Assembly (NCBI GenBank): GCA_964036665.1 | Contig: OZ038527.1 | Span: 4,464,001-4,528,000 of the forward strand | DNA from: Gordius sp. MW1 | Lineage: Eukaryota > Nematomorpha > Gordioida > Gordea > Gordiidae | Direction: 5' to 3' | Length of the DNA: 64,000 bases | Shown here: positions 1 to 11,216 of the stretch, one piece after another | Layout of the letters: each line of letters opens with the position of its first letter | How positions within the stretch are numbered: the first letter of the stretch is position 1 | The notes under the pieces: model-generated | The model's input: only the letters and a program-made list of their open reading frames with translations | Databases searched by the model: none | What the model was told of the DNA's origin: nothing | Translations under genes and position numbers: made by a program

Positions 1-203
1 CTTGATTATATGATTGCATTTTATTACAATATTTTAATTGGCGCCAAGTGTAGCATAAAATTTCGGGATTATGCGTTTTCGGGATTTAGCTTAGGAATCA
101 AAAATCGTTGTTTATATAACTTTTATTTCATATGTTTTATAATTTTAATATGTACCAAATTGCGTTATTATGAAGCGTTTGAGCAGTTAGTAAATGTAGA
201 ACC
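1..203. other. AT-rich flank, nothing recognised
   Basis: No conserved coding sequence, RNA gene or repeat end was recognised. The short ORF at 10-237 runs into the inverted-repeat element that follows and looks like chance. Confidence 0.5.
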
Positions 204-489
204 AGGCTATGTATTCTCGATTTTGAGTGATAAATAACAAAACGTAAAACGCATTTCTTAAACGTTCCATTCCCGAGCGCAATCATCGCGTTCGAATTTG
301 TGTGTTATTGTTTAAAAATAATCCTTTCAAGTCAAAATTATCTTTAAGGGACAGGGTTAAGGTTCGGGGTTAGGGTTTTAGGTCAGCGTTTTAGGTTAGG
401 GTTAGGGTTAGGATTAGATGCAATGGAACGTTTAAAAAATGCGTTTTACGTTTTGTTATTTATCACTCAAAATCGAGAATACATAGCCT
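204..489. repeat. TIR element with a telomere-like core
   Basis: The first about 65 bases (204-270) are the near-perfect reverse complement of the last 65 (422-489), so this is a short non-autonomous inverted-repeat element or MITE. Its centre (about 350-415) is rich in GGTTAGGGTT-type repeats interrupted by a TTTTAGGTCAGCGTTTTAGG block. The same core is found between different arms at 40140-40200. No coding capacity. No clear target duplication was seen. Confidence 0.75.
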
Positions 490-532
490 AGGCCGTAAAG
501 TACCCGAATCCCCATAAAGACGCATTTTATTA

Positions 533-2268
533 ATGGGCGATCAAATTTTTGTTAAACTTGGGTTTACTTTGGTTACCGCTATAGTCGTTCCCATTATTGC
601 TTACTATATGCTGAATAAACTTGAGCGTAGGGATGCTAAGGCCTTAAGAGAAGTAATGTTATGTATGTATGCATTATAATTTCTTAGGGGAAAAAAAATT
701 TGTCTAAAATACTCTCACCCAAAGAAATAGAAAATGTAGTTTGATTATACTTTATACTAATAATTTTCTAGCTTAATCCTTATGAGGTAGAAATAGCGTC
801 TTCCATTGTTTCCGATCAAGATCTTTTAGATCTATCTTGGAGTGATATAGGTGGTCTCTCTACCCTTATCAATGATATCAGACAAAGAGTCATATTTCCA
901 TTTTTGTTTTTTCACACATTAAAATCTAAATCCCCCTTAGTAGCTTGTCCCAAAGGTATGGATCTGAACACAATAATGGTTTTATTACCCTTTTTTAAAT
1001 TTATCCATTTTTATATAAATGTTCTAGGTGTATTGTTTTATGGACATCCTGGTTGTGGAAAAACTATTATAACAAAGGCTATTGCTAAAGAAATTGGTAC
1101 TGTTATTTTCTAATATATTGACATTTTTAGGTTGTAATATAATTCTCCTTGAAGTATCATCAATACATGATAAATGGTATGGTGAAAGTGAAAAATTAGT
1201 TAAAGCTCTATTTAGTTTGGTAATATATAGCTTGATATCAGTTATTTTTCAAATGATTTTGACATCAATTTTTATACACAAATATTAGGCAGAAAAAATC
1301 CAACCCTGTATCATATTCCTAGATGAAATAGGTAACCTATGATATTTATTGTATTATAGTTTAGCAGATTCTATGCTTAGGACCAGGAACTCTAATGATC
1401 ATGAATGTACATCTCGATTAAAATCAATATTTTTAACACAAATGGATGGATTTTTATCTACAAAAGATTGTCGCGTGCTAATCATTGGGGCTACTAATCG
1501 TATTGATTTTTTGGATAATGCAATATTAAGAAGATTGCCGGAAAAATTTTACATACCTTTGCCTGTAATTTATTAAATTTTGTATTTATAATTATATTAT
1601 ATTTGAAAAATTTTCCATCAAATTTTATAATGGTTGTTTACACTTTATAGGAAAAAACCCAAAGGGCTCAAATATTAAAAGTGATTTTAAAGGATATTGA
1701 GGTTAACAATATAATGCATAATTAATAATTTAATTTGCCTTTATTTTTTAGTTAAAGGATGATGTTAATTTTGAAGAAATAGCTCTTTTCACAGAAAATT
1801 ATTCTGGGAGTGATCTAAAAGAGCTATGCAAATCTGCAGTAGCTTTAAGAATTTTTAAATCAAATCCCCATTTAGTCACTTCAGCTCCAAATGTTACCCA
1901 AATGAAATCTTGGTAATATAAAAGTGTCTGCTCTGTTAATCAACAAGACATAATTTTAATCAATTGATTTCAAAATATTTGAATAAGTTGAATTCATAAA
2001 GAGTATTTATAATAAATCATAGTTTTTGAGTTAATAATAAATAAACAAGCTAAAAAAGGTGCTTAATGATTTATTAAGTTACAATATAGCTTAATAATCA
2101 TTGGAATGTTATAAAAATATATTATTTAAATCACTAAATAGAAGAGTTAGATATTTTTTATGTTTTATAATTAAAAACTATTTTATGTTTTTTAGCGACA
2201 ATGATCCAATCATTTCGTTCACGTTACAGCAATCAGATTTGTTAGAAGCCGTAACCCGAAAAAGTTAA
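533..2268 (+). CDS. ATAD1: Outer-membrane AAA ATPase, ATAD1/Msp1 family
   Basis: This is an AAA ATPase anchored in the mitochondrial outer membrane (and peroxisomes). In known members it extracts mislocalised tail-anchored proteins. Nine exons give an open frame of about 328 residues with consistent phases: 533-652, 772-955, 1028-1096, 1131-1219, 1289-1331, 1368-1564, 1651-1701, 1752-1912, 2196-2268. One membrane helix lies near residues 9-28. Walker A is GHPGCGKT (residues 107-114; the usual GPPG is GHPG), followed by the pore-side motif KWYGES, Walker B IIFLDEID (about 162-169), sensor GATNR and the arginine pair ILRRLPEKF. The C-terminal lid contains YSGSDLKELC. The length is slightly below human ATAD1 (361). 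The start is the first ATG before the membrane helix. Introns are 34-283 bp. All key catalytic motifs are present, so I judge it functional. Splice sites are inferred from homology and frame. Confidence 0.93.
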
Positions 2269-2401
2269 GATTCAAAAATGTGTCCATGGTACTTACTACC
2301 TCCTGGATTCAAATAATGTGTTTTAATCCAAAAATTTGAATTTTTGCTTGTTTATGGTTTTTTAGAGTTCCTATTAGCATTTGTAGATCCAAAATTGTTG
2401 C

Positions 2402-2407
2402 AATAAA
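2402..2407 (+). terminator. Candidate polyA signal for ATAD1
   Basis: AATAAA lies 134 bases after the stop codon of the AAA ATPase gene. A second candidate follows at about 2450. Confidence 0.4.
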
Positions 2408-2659
2408 TTTTGATTTATATATGTATTTTGAGTGAATACACAAAATGATCAATAAAATCATGTTAAAAAGTATATACCATTATGTTATTTAATAATATTT
2501 TGTGAAATCCATATATTTGGACTCAAATATCAAGCTTTAAAATTAAGCAAATGATTGAACGGATAATCAAGAACGTTTTTTGTAAATCAAATGTTTGCTT
2601 TGCGTCTGTAAAAATAAATTAAAAATTTCGATTTTTTTTAAATATAAGAAAGAGTTAAG

Positions 2660-3340
2660 TAAATTTTCAACATATGATTTGTGCTAGTTTTTTGAGAATT
2701 GAATTAAAAAAGAAGACCGCAAGACGGCCAAATACCTGGCCCTCCTTCCAGCCAACATATTAGCTCCCATTGGCGCCTAATTACAAACCACGCGCCTTTA
2801 ATCTTTTTAAAGAAAACGGCAGGCATTTGTTTAAACAATAATTCCTAATCACTAAATATAATATCAAATCCCTTGCTGACCGCTTCTCCTCAATGATATT
2901 TGTGATGCCTCCGAGCTCTACTTTTTATTAAATATATTAATGATAAGCAATGGGATCGTTTTTGGTTGTCTGTCCGTCCTGTCCAACTTTTAGGTTTTTA
3001 ATAGTTGCCGTGGGAACCTTTATGGGATTTTAATGGCTGTAGACTTATGCATATTTAAAAAACATTTGTTATGCTTTGGCAAATAGATTAGCTAATCACC
3101 TATGGTTGGCTTCATTTTTTCAACCACGCCCAGGTCTAATATCCATTAATATTTTGTGCTCGATTGATTACCTTTACATATAAATTTCTTTTGGCAATCA
3201 TTAATTTATTATATCCGTTTTAATATTTTACATCTATTTTTATAATGTTTATAACCTCAAATAGAATTTTTATTTACTTGCTTCTCATATAATAAAACAA
3301 AATAATTATTACTACCATAATTCTGAGGGTTATTTCATAG
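2660..3340. other. Intergenic, nothing recognised
   Basis: AT-rich sequence without a supported gene or repeat end. A slightly GC-richer patch at 2715-2810 has no open frame I recognise. Confidence 0.4.
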
Positions 3341-3341
3341 C

Positions 3342-3600
3342 CACCATAAGAATGGGTTTAAATCTAATTTGAGCATTATATATACCTATCTCGCTTAGTG
3401 TGTGACTAGAAAATAAACTAGCATACTGATGAGCTCTAATAAGAGCGAAAACGTTATATGTCTGTTATCATTTTCGAAGTCACATGCTAAAAAAGATAGG
3501 GATATATATAGTTCAAATTAGTCTCTAATTAAAATCGCCGATAGATGGCGCTAATTAGGGTAAACTTTTAAGTTAATTGCGGCACTCCTGAAAGGGGTTA
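3342..3600 (+). repeat. Hairpin repeat carrying a hammerhead-like motif, copy A
   Basis: The unit is flanked by imperfect inverted arms: TATATATACCTATCT at about 3379 and GATAGGGATATATATAG at about 3495. The arms continue outwards as AAATCTAATTTG and CAAATTAGTCTCTAATT. The right flank (AGATGGCGCTAATTAGG at about 3545) recurs in reverse orientation at the left of the copy at 19028. Related units lie at 36050-36540 and, truncated, at 62696-62885. There is no coding capacity. It behaves as a MITE-like fold-back repeat with the ribozyme motif at its tip. Confidence 0.75.
3402..3483 (+). ncRNA. Hammerhead ribozyme-like motif, copy A
   Basis: In order: outer stem I strand GTGACTAGAAAAT, inner stem I strand GCATA, core CTGATGA (3426-3432), stem II GCTCT-AATA-AGAGC, GAA box, palindromic AACGTT in the stem III position (3450-3455), predicted cleavage after A3456 (triplet TTA), inner stem I partner TATGT, outer partner ATTTTCGAAGTCAC. 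Every invariant core base of a hammerhead is present. A palindromic stem III cannot fold alone, so activity would be expected in dimers, as known for hammerheads of Penelope-like elements and satellite repeats. Activity itself is inferred. Confidence 0.7.
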
Positions 3601-4395
3601 TTATTATCTTCTGATTATTAAAAAAAACGTGTTTTGAAAGTGCCAACAATCAAGACTTTTAGCTAAAGTCAAGTGCATTGTTGGAATAACTTTCTTTGAT
3701 ATATTTCCAAATATTAAATTACGTTTGGTAAGTATTTATAGCTAACAGATTATAAAAATATCTAAATATATTTTTAATTCGGCTAAAATATCGTTATTTT
3801 AAATATTGTTGAAAATAGCGTGTTTCAATACGAACTTATACTTAAACCTGATCAAGCATTGTTATCACTTCAAATGTCCAATTTTAATTGAAATTTGACA
3901 GGAAGGGTAGAAATTGGTCCTAATTAATTACTTTATAAAATAAAACGCCTTTTTTGTTTGTATGCAAACTAATTTAGGATTAAATCGTTTGGGCATTTAT
4001 TTAATAAAATTTGGAAAAAGTTTAATAAAATAATTTCCGTATATGTGAAGAAAAAAGATAGTTTTATGAGAGATCTGATAAAGTTTATGTTTGAAAATAT
4101 GGCAGTTGGTGACTAATAGAGATTTATTTCGGTTTATTATTTAACTGACCCCTGATTCTATTTTATTTATTAGCGTTTCTAGCTAACTTAACTCTCAAAA
4201 TCAAACGATTCCTAAATCTTGAGTCGGGTTCATCACCCTGTCATACATAGAGCTATTGTTTTGAAATACCATTAATATAGATTAAAAAAATTCATGTGAA
4301 AAATTTTACTAACATATAGTCAAAAAGCATCGCATAAATTTTTACTTCAAATTCTTACTTAGGATTTTAATAGCAAAGTTATACTTTGGTAAAGT

Positions 4396-4767
4396 ATGGT
4401 CATTGATAAAATTGGAGGAAGTATAGAATCGACGAAGAATCGGAAAACGACTTCTAATGCACTGTTCAAAAAAAGGTGTTCTCTTAAACCCAGACATTCT
4501 TTGTCTCATAACGCTAATAAAGGTTTGAAAATTAGTGGTGTTGGCAAAAAGCTCAAAATCAATAACAAGAAGTCCGATAACGAGCACAAACGTGATGCCA
4601 AGGAAAGCATGACCAATATGATGTTTAAAAAGATGTGGAAAGATCCCTTGCAAGCTAAGATATTCAAAAATGCTATGATGGAATTACTTAATAGTTACGA
4701 AGAGAAGGGGTTAAGGAGTGACATAATAATTAAATTCAAGGAATTAGTTAATTTATGTTGCCCGTAA
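4396..4767 (+). CDS. Unrecognised small basic protein, 123 residues
   Basis: A single open frame from ATG with no family I can name. The first about 65 residues are lysine- and serine-rich and look disordered. Residues about 68-118 are likely helical (stretches KDPLQAKIFKNAMMELLNS and SDIIIKFKELVNL). It ends in CCP. No signal peptide or membrane segment is seen. AATAAA follows 72 bases after the stop, which supports a real transcript. It could also be the last exon of a longer gene or a chance ORF. The antisense ORF at 4342-4653 is treated as its shadow. Confidence 0.45.
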   Translation: MVIDKIGGSIESTKNRKTTSNALFKKRCSLKPRHSLSHNANKGLKISGVGKKLKINNKKSDNEHKRDAKESMTNMMFKKMWKDPLQAKIFKNAMMELLNSYEEKGLRSDIIIKFKELVNLCCP

Positions 4768-4838
4768 AGTCCAATCAATGGTAGATGCTCAATTTAATGA
4801 TTTAAATTTTGTTTGAGTTTAGTAGAAATCATCTCTGT

Positions 4839-4844
4839 AATAAA
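4839..4844 (+). terminator. Candidate polyA signal
   Basis: AATAAA 72 bases downstream of the 123-residue ORF. Confidence 0.4.
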
Positions 4845-5039
4845 ATGATATAGAATGACTTCATATGATATTTTGTGCATACCAGTATGTTATTTTAAAG
4901 CAAAAAATTTATTTTTTTCACTTGAACAAAAAGACTATATCTGATAACAATTCGGGATTTTTGGTGAAATATTAATAACTTGTTGAACGCTTCTTTTATA
5001 AGACTGTGATAATAATGTAAAAAGCTTCTAAACTAATCA

Positions 5040-5190
5040 ATGCCTGATAACACGGTTTAACAAGAAAAATCAACTGACAAACTGTTTGCAGATTCGGGTA
5101 GAGTTTTTTACGGTGAATACAAATATATTTTTTGTATTTAGCCTTAACGTCAAGTTTTTTAAATATTTGCTGTCAAAGTTGCAAAAACAA
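5040..5190. repeat. Arm fragment of the fold-back family at 62049
   Basis: It contains the same ordered blocks as the arm at 62085-62200 (TAGAGTT, GGTGAACACAAATAT-like, CTCAAGTTTTTGAAATATT-like, CAAAGTTGC), diverged, without its inverted partner nearby. Confidence 0.5.
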
Positions 5191-5211
5191 ACATCAATAA
5201 CTTGCAAACTA

Positions 5212-6002
5212 ACCCCGCGTTCGTGATGACGCGGAAAGCGAAAAAAGCTAAGTGAATTTTTGTGCTAAATTATCAAACTTTTAATTATTTTTCTTAATAA
5301 CTTATAATCATCGTGAATTTCATCATATATCACGAAAATAACAATTGTAAATATGAGGTGTTCATAGTGAAACCGCAGACGATTATTTTCGCCTGCGGCA
5401 AAAAGCGAACGAAAATTAAGAAAACTCGGGCCTTCGGCCCTCGTGGGAAGGGGGAGGGGGGAAGGTAAGGGGGAACGAAACTCATCTATACTCCGTATAA
5501 ATGTATCATATTTGCTATGCAATTTATGGGCGAGAAAGGTGGGAAGGGGCGAGAATGCCTATAGGGGGTATTAAATGCAAAATAATTGGACTGGGCATAG
5601 GGTAAATATCAATGTTAACCAGTTCCAAAACGAAAAAAAATTAAAATTTCGATTCACAATTTGGCCAATGGTCATTTTTCCCATTGGTCAGTAGCCAGGA
5701 CACGGTTAAAAAGTCACATTATCAATGGTATTAACAAGTACAATATATTAATTTAATTTAAAAAAAATAAAAATTTTGCCCTCTCCGGGATTTGAACCCA
5801 TATTAGTAAGGGCATAGGCTTTTGTAGGGGCACAGGGACCCATATCAGTAGACGCATAGGCTTTTGTAGGGGCATAGGGACCCATATCAGTAGAGGCGTA
5901 GGCCCTTGTAGGAAAGGGCATAGCGTAATTAACAATGTTAACCTAATACATAAAACCCAATTCAAAAACGAAAATATAAACCCGACCCCGCCCGAAAAAT
6001 CG

Positions 6003-6043
<41 letters not shown>

Positions 6044-6454
6044 GTGGGGAGGAGACACGCGTATGTATTACTATTCTAACACAGCGAGGGAGATAGAGAT
6101 GAGGGGTAGGGCACCTCTTATGCATTAATTCAAAAAAATCGATAAAATGCATTGGAGGACAACGGACAACGGACGGACAACGGACGGACAACAAAAAACG
6201 AGCCCATAAATTGCATAGCAATTAATACATATCATTTTGTACTTTTCGCGCAATGGTTAAAAAAATTATTTTTGTTTGCTTTTTGCCGCAGTCGAAAATA
6301 ATCGTCTGCGGTTTTACTATAAAAACCTCATATTTACAATTGTTATTTTCGTGATATATGATAAAATTCACGATGAATGATATTAAGAAAAATAATGAAA
6401 AGTTTGATAAATTAGTACAAAAATTCACTTCGCTTTTTTTCGCTTACGCGGGGT
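5212..6454. repeat. Fold-back element with ACCCCGCG ends
   Basis: About 200 bases at the left (5212-5410) are repeated in inverse orientation at the right (6277-6454). The ends are ACCCCGCG and CGCGGGGT, and the arms share CAATTGTAAATATGAGGT and CCGCAGACGATTATTTTCG. The centre holds about three copies of a 40-base unit (GGCATAGGCTTTTGTAGGGG, 5795-5930), a (GA)n microsatellite (about 6008-6039), a GGACAACGGAC stretch, and a segment (5400-5580) found inverted at 21340-21530. It has no coding capacity. ORFs across it are low-complexity artefacts. Confidence 0.75.
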
Positions 6455-6514
6455 AATGGGTAAAATTCTTGATTTATACATTTGATATTACAAGGTTTTA
6501 GATTGGTCGCCTGC

Positions 6515-7660
6515 AAGGGTTAACGTTTTTTCCCACCAAACCCTTTCAGTGTTGGGTAAATTTTTTTGGTTCGCCCTTGGTGTTTGGCGCTTTTGTAAAA
6601 AACACCCAAAGGGTGTTTGGGTGAAATTTTTTGGTCGACCTTTGGCGTCTGGCGTTTTTGTTAAACAACACCCAAAGGGTGTTGGGTGAATCACTTTAGT
6701 CGACCTTTGGCGTTTGGCGTTTTTACAATAAAACACCCTTGGCGTTTAGGTGAATTATTTTGGTAACCTTTTGGTTTGGTTTTGGTCGTTAAATAAATTA
6801 AGAACTTTGCCCCCTCCCTTTTTTGTCCCTTTGGTTTGCCCCCCCCTCTTACTTTTTACCCTCTTTCTTACCAGAGGGGAGGGGGGTGTTTTGCCCCCCC
6901 CCCTTATTTTTTACCCTTTTCCTCACCAGAGGGGAGGGGGGTGTTTTGCCCCCCCCCTTATTTTTTACCCTTTTTCTCACCAGAGAGGGAAGGGTATTTT
7001 GCCCCCCCCCCTTATTTTATAGCCTCTTTCTCACCAGAGGGGGGGGGTGTTTTGCCCCCCCCCCCTATTTTTACCCTCTTCCTCACCAGAGGGGAGGGGG
7101 GTGTTTTGCCCCTCCCACCTATTTTTTACCCTCTTTATCACCCAGGGGGGATTTGCCCCCCCCCTCCTTTTTCCCCTTCTTTCTCCATAACTAATCAAAT
7201 AACCTTATCAAGCAATTTTGATTTCAAGAAGGGGGGCACCAGTAAAAAAGAGGGTAAAAAATAAGGGGGGGGGCAAACTCCCCCCCCCCTCTGGTGTGAA
7301 TGAGGGTAAAAGATAAGGGGGGCAAAACACCCCCCCCCCCCTCTCCTCTGGTGGGAAAGATGGTAAAAAATGGGGGGGGGGGAGCAAACCAACGGGACAA
7401 AAAAGGGAGGGGGGGGGCAAAGTTCTTAATTTATTATTTTAAAGTAAAAAGGATAAAACACAAAACGACCAAAACCAAACCAAAAGGTTACCAAAATAAT
7501 TCACCTAAACGCTAAGAGTGTTTTTTTGTAAAAACGCCAAACGTCAAAGGTCGACAAAAAAATTTCACCCAAAACACCCTTTGGGTGTTTTTTACAAAAG
7601 CGCCAAACACCCAGGGCGAACCAAAAAAATTCACCTAACACTGAAAGGGTTAGGCGTAAT
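6515..7660. repeat. Fold-back element with inverted minisatellite arms
   Basis: The left arm (6527-6830) and right arm (7400-7655) are mutual reverse complements and carry a CAAACGCCAAAGGTCGAC-type unit two to three times each. Inside, a minisatellite of about 60 bp (C-runs, TTATTTTTTACCCTCTTTC, TCACCAGAGGGGAGG) is repeated about five times on one strand (6830-7150). About three copies follow on the other strand (7235-7420). The proline-rich ORFs here are repeats translated in frame, not genes. A fragment like the TAGTGTTG MITE end lies just outside at 7692-7725. Confidence 0.75.
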
Positions 7661-7759
7661 TTTTACACCAAAAACCAAGCTTAGCAACATGCTGGGAAAA
7701 ACCAGCCAACCGTTTTTACAACACTATTTGATATGTAGTGTAGATAAAGGGGAGAAAAA

Positions 7760-8080
7760 TTAATTTAAAAAATTGTTTTTATATTTTTTAATTACATCAA
7801 ATTAACGTATCCTTATCTTTTTCATTGACAAATTGCCCAGACTTGAGATCGCCATCCACTCCTTTAACATTATGAATTAATAGCGTGTGGCTGTTTAACT
7901 ATTTTAATACTACTAATACTAGAAAAATGCAAAGTCACTTTTTTCAACCCGACCCGATAGCATTTTAAAATTTTCATCCCGAATGACCGGGCCCGAAAGC
8001 GTTGAAAATTTCTTAAACGAATGCCTTCCGAACGTGTTTCAAATTTTGGTATCCATTGCGGGAGTAAGAAAAATTGCGGT
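7760..8080. other. AT-rich spacer with a CCCGACCCGA fragment
   Basis: No gene. At 7930-8010 there is a fragment of the CCCGACCCGAAAGC repeat family that forms whole hAT-like elements at 42591 and 62461. Confidence 0.4.
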
Positions 8081-8083
8081 GTG

Positions 8084-8247
8084 CATGGGAGTAGCCATGG
8101 GGTGGCAAGGACGGGCGGCTACCCCTTTCTAAATCCAAAAAACCTTAGATATTTTAGCAAATTATAGCTAAAATTTAATAAAATGGTTATTTTGCCCCTC
8201 CCTTAATCATTATTACCCCCTCTAGTTTCAATCCTGGCTACGCCCAC
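8084..8247. repeat. GGGCGTAGCC MITE
   Basis: A short inverted-repeat element with ends CATGGGAGTAGCCATGG and CCTGGCTACGCCCACG. G- and C-rich arms surround an AAATTTATTAAAAT-type centre. It belongs to the family also seen at 19364, 24287, 24918, 31430, 31648, 31901 and 60411. Confidence 0.65.
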
Positions 8248-8463
8248 GAGGGCGTTTAAAACATAATCGACAAATTAAATTGCAGTTGATGAAACTAATT
8301 GATACCACAGATTTTGAATACTAAATTTATTTGAATGATATATTATAGAGATATATAAATATGATAGCATATAAAATATAGGGTCACATTTAATTTGTAA
8401 TATATAGTTTTGCAAATGAATCATTTAATAAAACGAAACTTAATTTTATTGTTTTATGAATAT

Positions 8464-9073
8464 ACTAGCTGACCCGGCAAACGTTGTTTAGCTGATTTAT
8501 TTGAAATACAATTTTCTTTAATATAATAAAATAATTAATTGAAGGATGGATAATTATTAAAAATATGCTTCTATGATCGACTACTTGATAATAATGGCAA
8601 AAATTGCATAATTTAAATTTTATTTATTTAATTTAAATAGTTTGTTAAACCCCAATAATTTTGACAATATGACCGTTTACTGTAACATTTTTATTATACT
8701 TTTAAATATCTAATTCAAGAAAACTTCGCCTTGTATGTATGACGTCATTATTGTATAGTTGTATATGATGCTATAAATGAAACTGGTCGGGAAATGTCCG
8801 ATATTTTTAAAACGAAAAGGTATTTTAGGAATCTGAAAAAGCTGTTTTACCCCTGGCCGCCCTGGGCATCTACGGCTAAATTTTCGCGCGAATCGGACCG
8901 TTAGTTTCAGAATTTAGCCCTTTTTTAAAACTAAAAGGAATTTTAGGATTCTGCAAAAGCAATTTTACCCCTGGCCGCCCTGGGAACCTACGGTTAAAGT
9001 TTTGCGCGAATCGGGCCGGTAGTTTCAGAATTTAGCCATACATACATCATACACTTTACTTTATATATATAGA
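8464..9073 (-). mobile_element. Non-autonomous Helitron
   Basis: Read on the minus strand it starts TCTATATATATAAAG after an A and ends GCCGGGTCAGCTAGT, the CTRRT-type Helitron terminus. Inside is a tandem duplication of about 120 bases (8807-9045) with the phrases CCGATTCGCGC and ACCCCTGGCCGCCCTGGG. No Rep/helicase coding sequence is present. Confidence 0.7.
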
Positions 9074-9116
9074 TTATTATGTAGATTAAATTAATTTAAC
9101 TACCACTTCACACTAT

Positions 9117-9643
9117 TGTCGTGGTTTCTCCCACGTAGTTTACCATATGCGTATTCTCCCCTCCCCCTCATCTCATCTCTCTCCTCGCTTTGTTAGACGC
9201 GCATTAATGCCAACACGCGTATCCCCCCCTCACCTCTCTCTCTCCTAGCTTTATTATACGCATACTAATAAGGTCAGCTGCGCTGGCAGTTCAGGTCACG
9301 CGTAGATGATCCTTGAGATTTAATCTTTCTTTGCTCGCATTGAAAGAATTTATAATCATTCTCTCGTTTTTTTTTATATAATATAGTTTCCTTTTGTTCG
9401 TCGCGATGATATATTCGATTGGGACTTATGACTTATCGGAATAAATTATGTAGTTCTATGAAGTGTAATTATTTCTATGAATTGTAGTAATACTAATAAA
9501 TATTCAGAGCAAATTAAGGTAAGATTAAAATGAGTAGAATATTTACACATAATTGTAATTGAGAATTCTTGAATAAATATTAAAGATTAATAGTAACGTA
9601 ATAATAATCCTTTCTTTGTTATTTTATTTTTTATTTTCTTTCA
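9117..9643 (+). repeat. Left LTR
   Basis: A direct repeat of the sequence starting at 11217. It begins TGTCGTGGTTTCTCCCACG and ends in TTTCTTTCA, with ACTAT immediately before it. Confidence 0.82.
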
Positions 9644-11216
9644 ATGGTGTCAGAAGTAATTACTCTAATTAAATAGGAAAAGAAAATGTTTATTGTTTTT
9701 ATGTATTTATATTTTGGTTGGTTTAATATTAATCAATATAGGATAGGAGTAAAATATAATGAAGGGAACTATTTTAATTGCTATTGTAACTTAGATTTTT
9801 GTGTAATAAGAAGAGTATGGCAATATTTTTAATTTTTTAAATACGATGAGTTAGTTCATAAGTCCCAATAGAATCGCGCAAAGGTAAACATTTTTAATAA
9901 TGCATGTTTTATTCCTTCAATTTTTTCGCTTTTTTCTCCTGAAATTCATTTAATATTTATGAAAACGATTGACGCGTATGTGACCGTCAATCGCTGTCTG
10001 TCATTATCTTTGATTGATCCGCTGGTATCTGACAGTTCCATAATAGAGCTGTGATTCCGGTGCTGTGGAACGCTATTGCGGTTCTGGAAAATTCTGTCGG
10101 TACCTGCTTGATGATCGGAATATGGCGGATGGACAAGATGACTCGATGGTACATAACGTTATGCATGAAAGTTGCATGTACAGGGCAGTGTGGTCAATAT
10201 GTACTGAAGGATAATTCCAGTGCTTAGGGACGGTAGGGCCAAGCCCGAATAACTTCTGCCGGTACAGAGCAATGCGTATACGACGAGGTTTCGGATATTA
10301 AATTTAGTATTGCATGCGCGCGCGTTTAACCCAGAAGCAAATTAATGAGACCATTTACGACGCTAAGCGTCGGTACACCTTCGGGTGTGGCGTGCGGGTC
10401 TACGGACGCGTTGAATCATTTCGGAAGCTTAATGCCTGTTATGACCTGTTTTTTTGGCTAAATACCTTATCACCTTTAATTAGGTCTGATGAGGTCGAAT
10501 GGTGGGCAAATATTTTTGCCCCTTCCCATGATTTAGTTAAATCTTTTGGTTAGTACCGGAACGTCGCATGTAATAAGATGAAAGGTAATACCATCGTAGT
10601 CAATTCCAAGGTTACCGTTATGGAGTTCATAGCTCTCATGTGATTATGGTAGGCTGAGTTGCATTTTATGCGAGATACGTCGGATGACAATTTTTTGTAC
10701 TTAATGAGGTCGCTGGTGCCTGTGTCGGCGCCGATAGCTGATGTGTGGTATAGCGACGTCACCTATAATTAAACGGAAGTATCGTACTCTTGGGTCGAGA
10801 GGCTATCAGCTCTTATTGAGAAGCGGCTTGAACGACTTAGAATGGCGAAGATGTTTCTGTCGCTCTCTTTGGGGGGAATCAAAAACTACTGGGGGTTGCG
10901 TTAACGAAAACAATTGGGTCGAGTATCCCGAACCCAACGACGATCAGATATACTTGGTCAATCGTTAGCCATCAAATTGATGTTACCTTACAACAACCCC
11001 CCCCCCCCCCCGTAGCAAACTCGATGGGAAAGTGCGATTTAATTTGTACGGTCAAGGATAAAATCAAATCGAAAGGACCGAACCAGAAAACGATCGACGA
11101 TACGTACGTCCGAACGAGGTACAAGTGAAAAACGTAAGGCGGTCAAAAACTAACGTCTGATGACCGTGCTTAGAAGTTAACACTCGAGTCGGAGGAGGTT
11201 ATCTTGAAGGGTATGG

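Noticed and set aside
350-415. Possible telomere or subtelomere because of TTAGGG-like repeats
   Set aside because: Only a few degenerate units inside an inverted-repeat element, with genes on the right and a similar core elsewhere.
1365-1367. Exon 6 of ATAD1 starting at CAG (1365)
   Set aside because: It would add an extra residue in Walker B; the acceptor three bases later gives the expected DEIDS.
4342-4653. 103-residue minus-strand ORF
   Set aside because: Shadow of the plus-strand 123-residue ORF, which has better composition and a polyA signal.
6750-7420. Several overlapping proline- and phenylalanine-rich ORFs on both strands
   Set aside because: They are an in-frame reading of a G/C-run minisatellite with a unit near 60 bp; no domain or codon signal.
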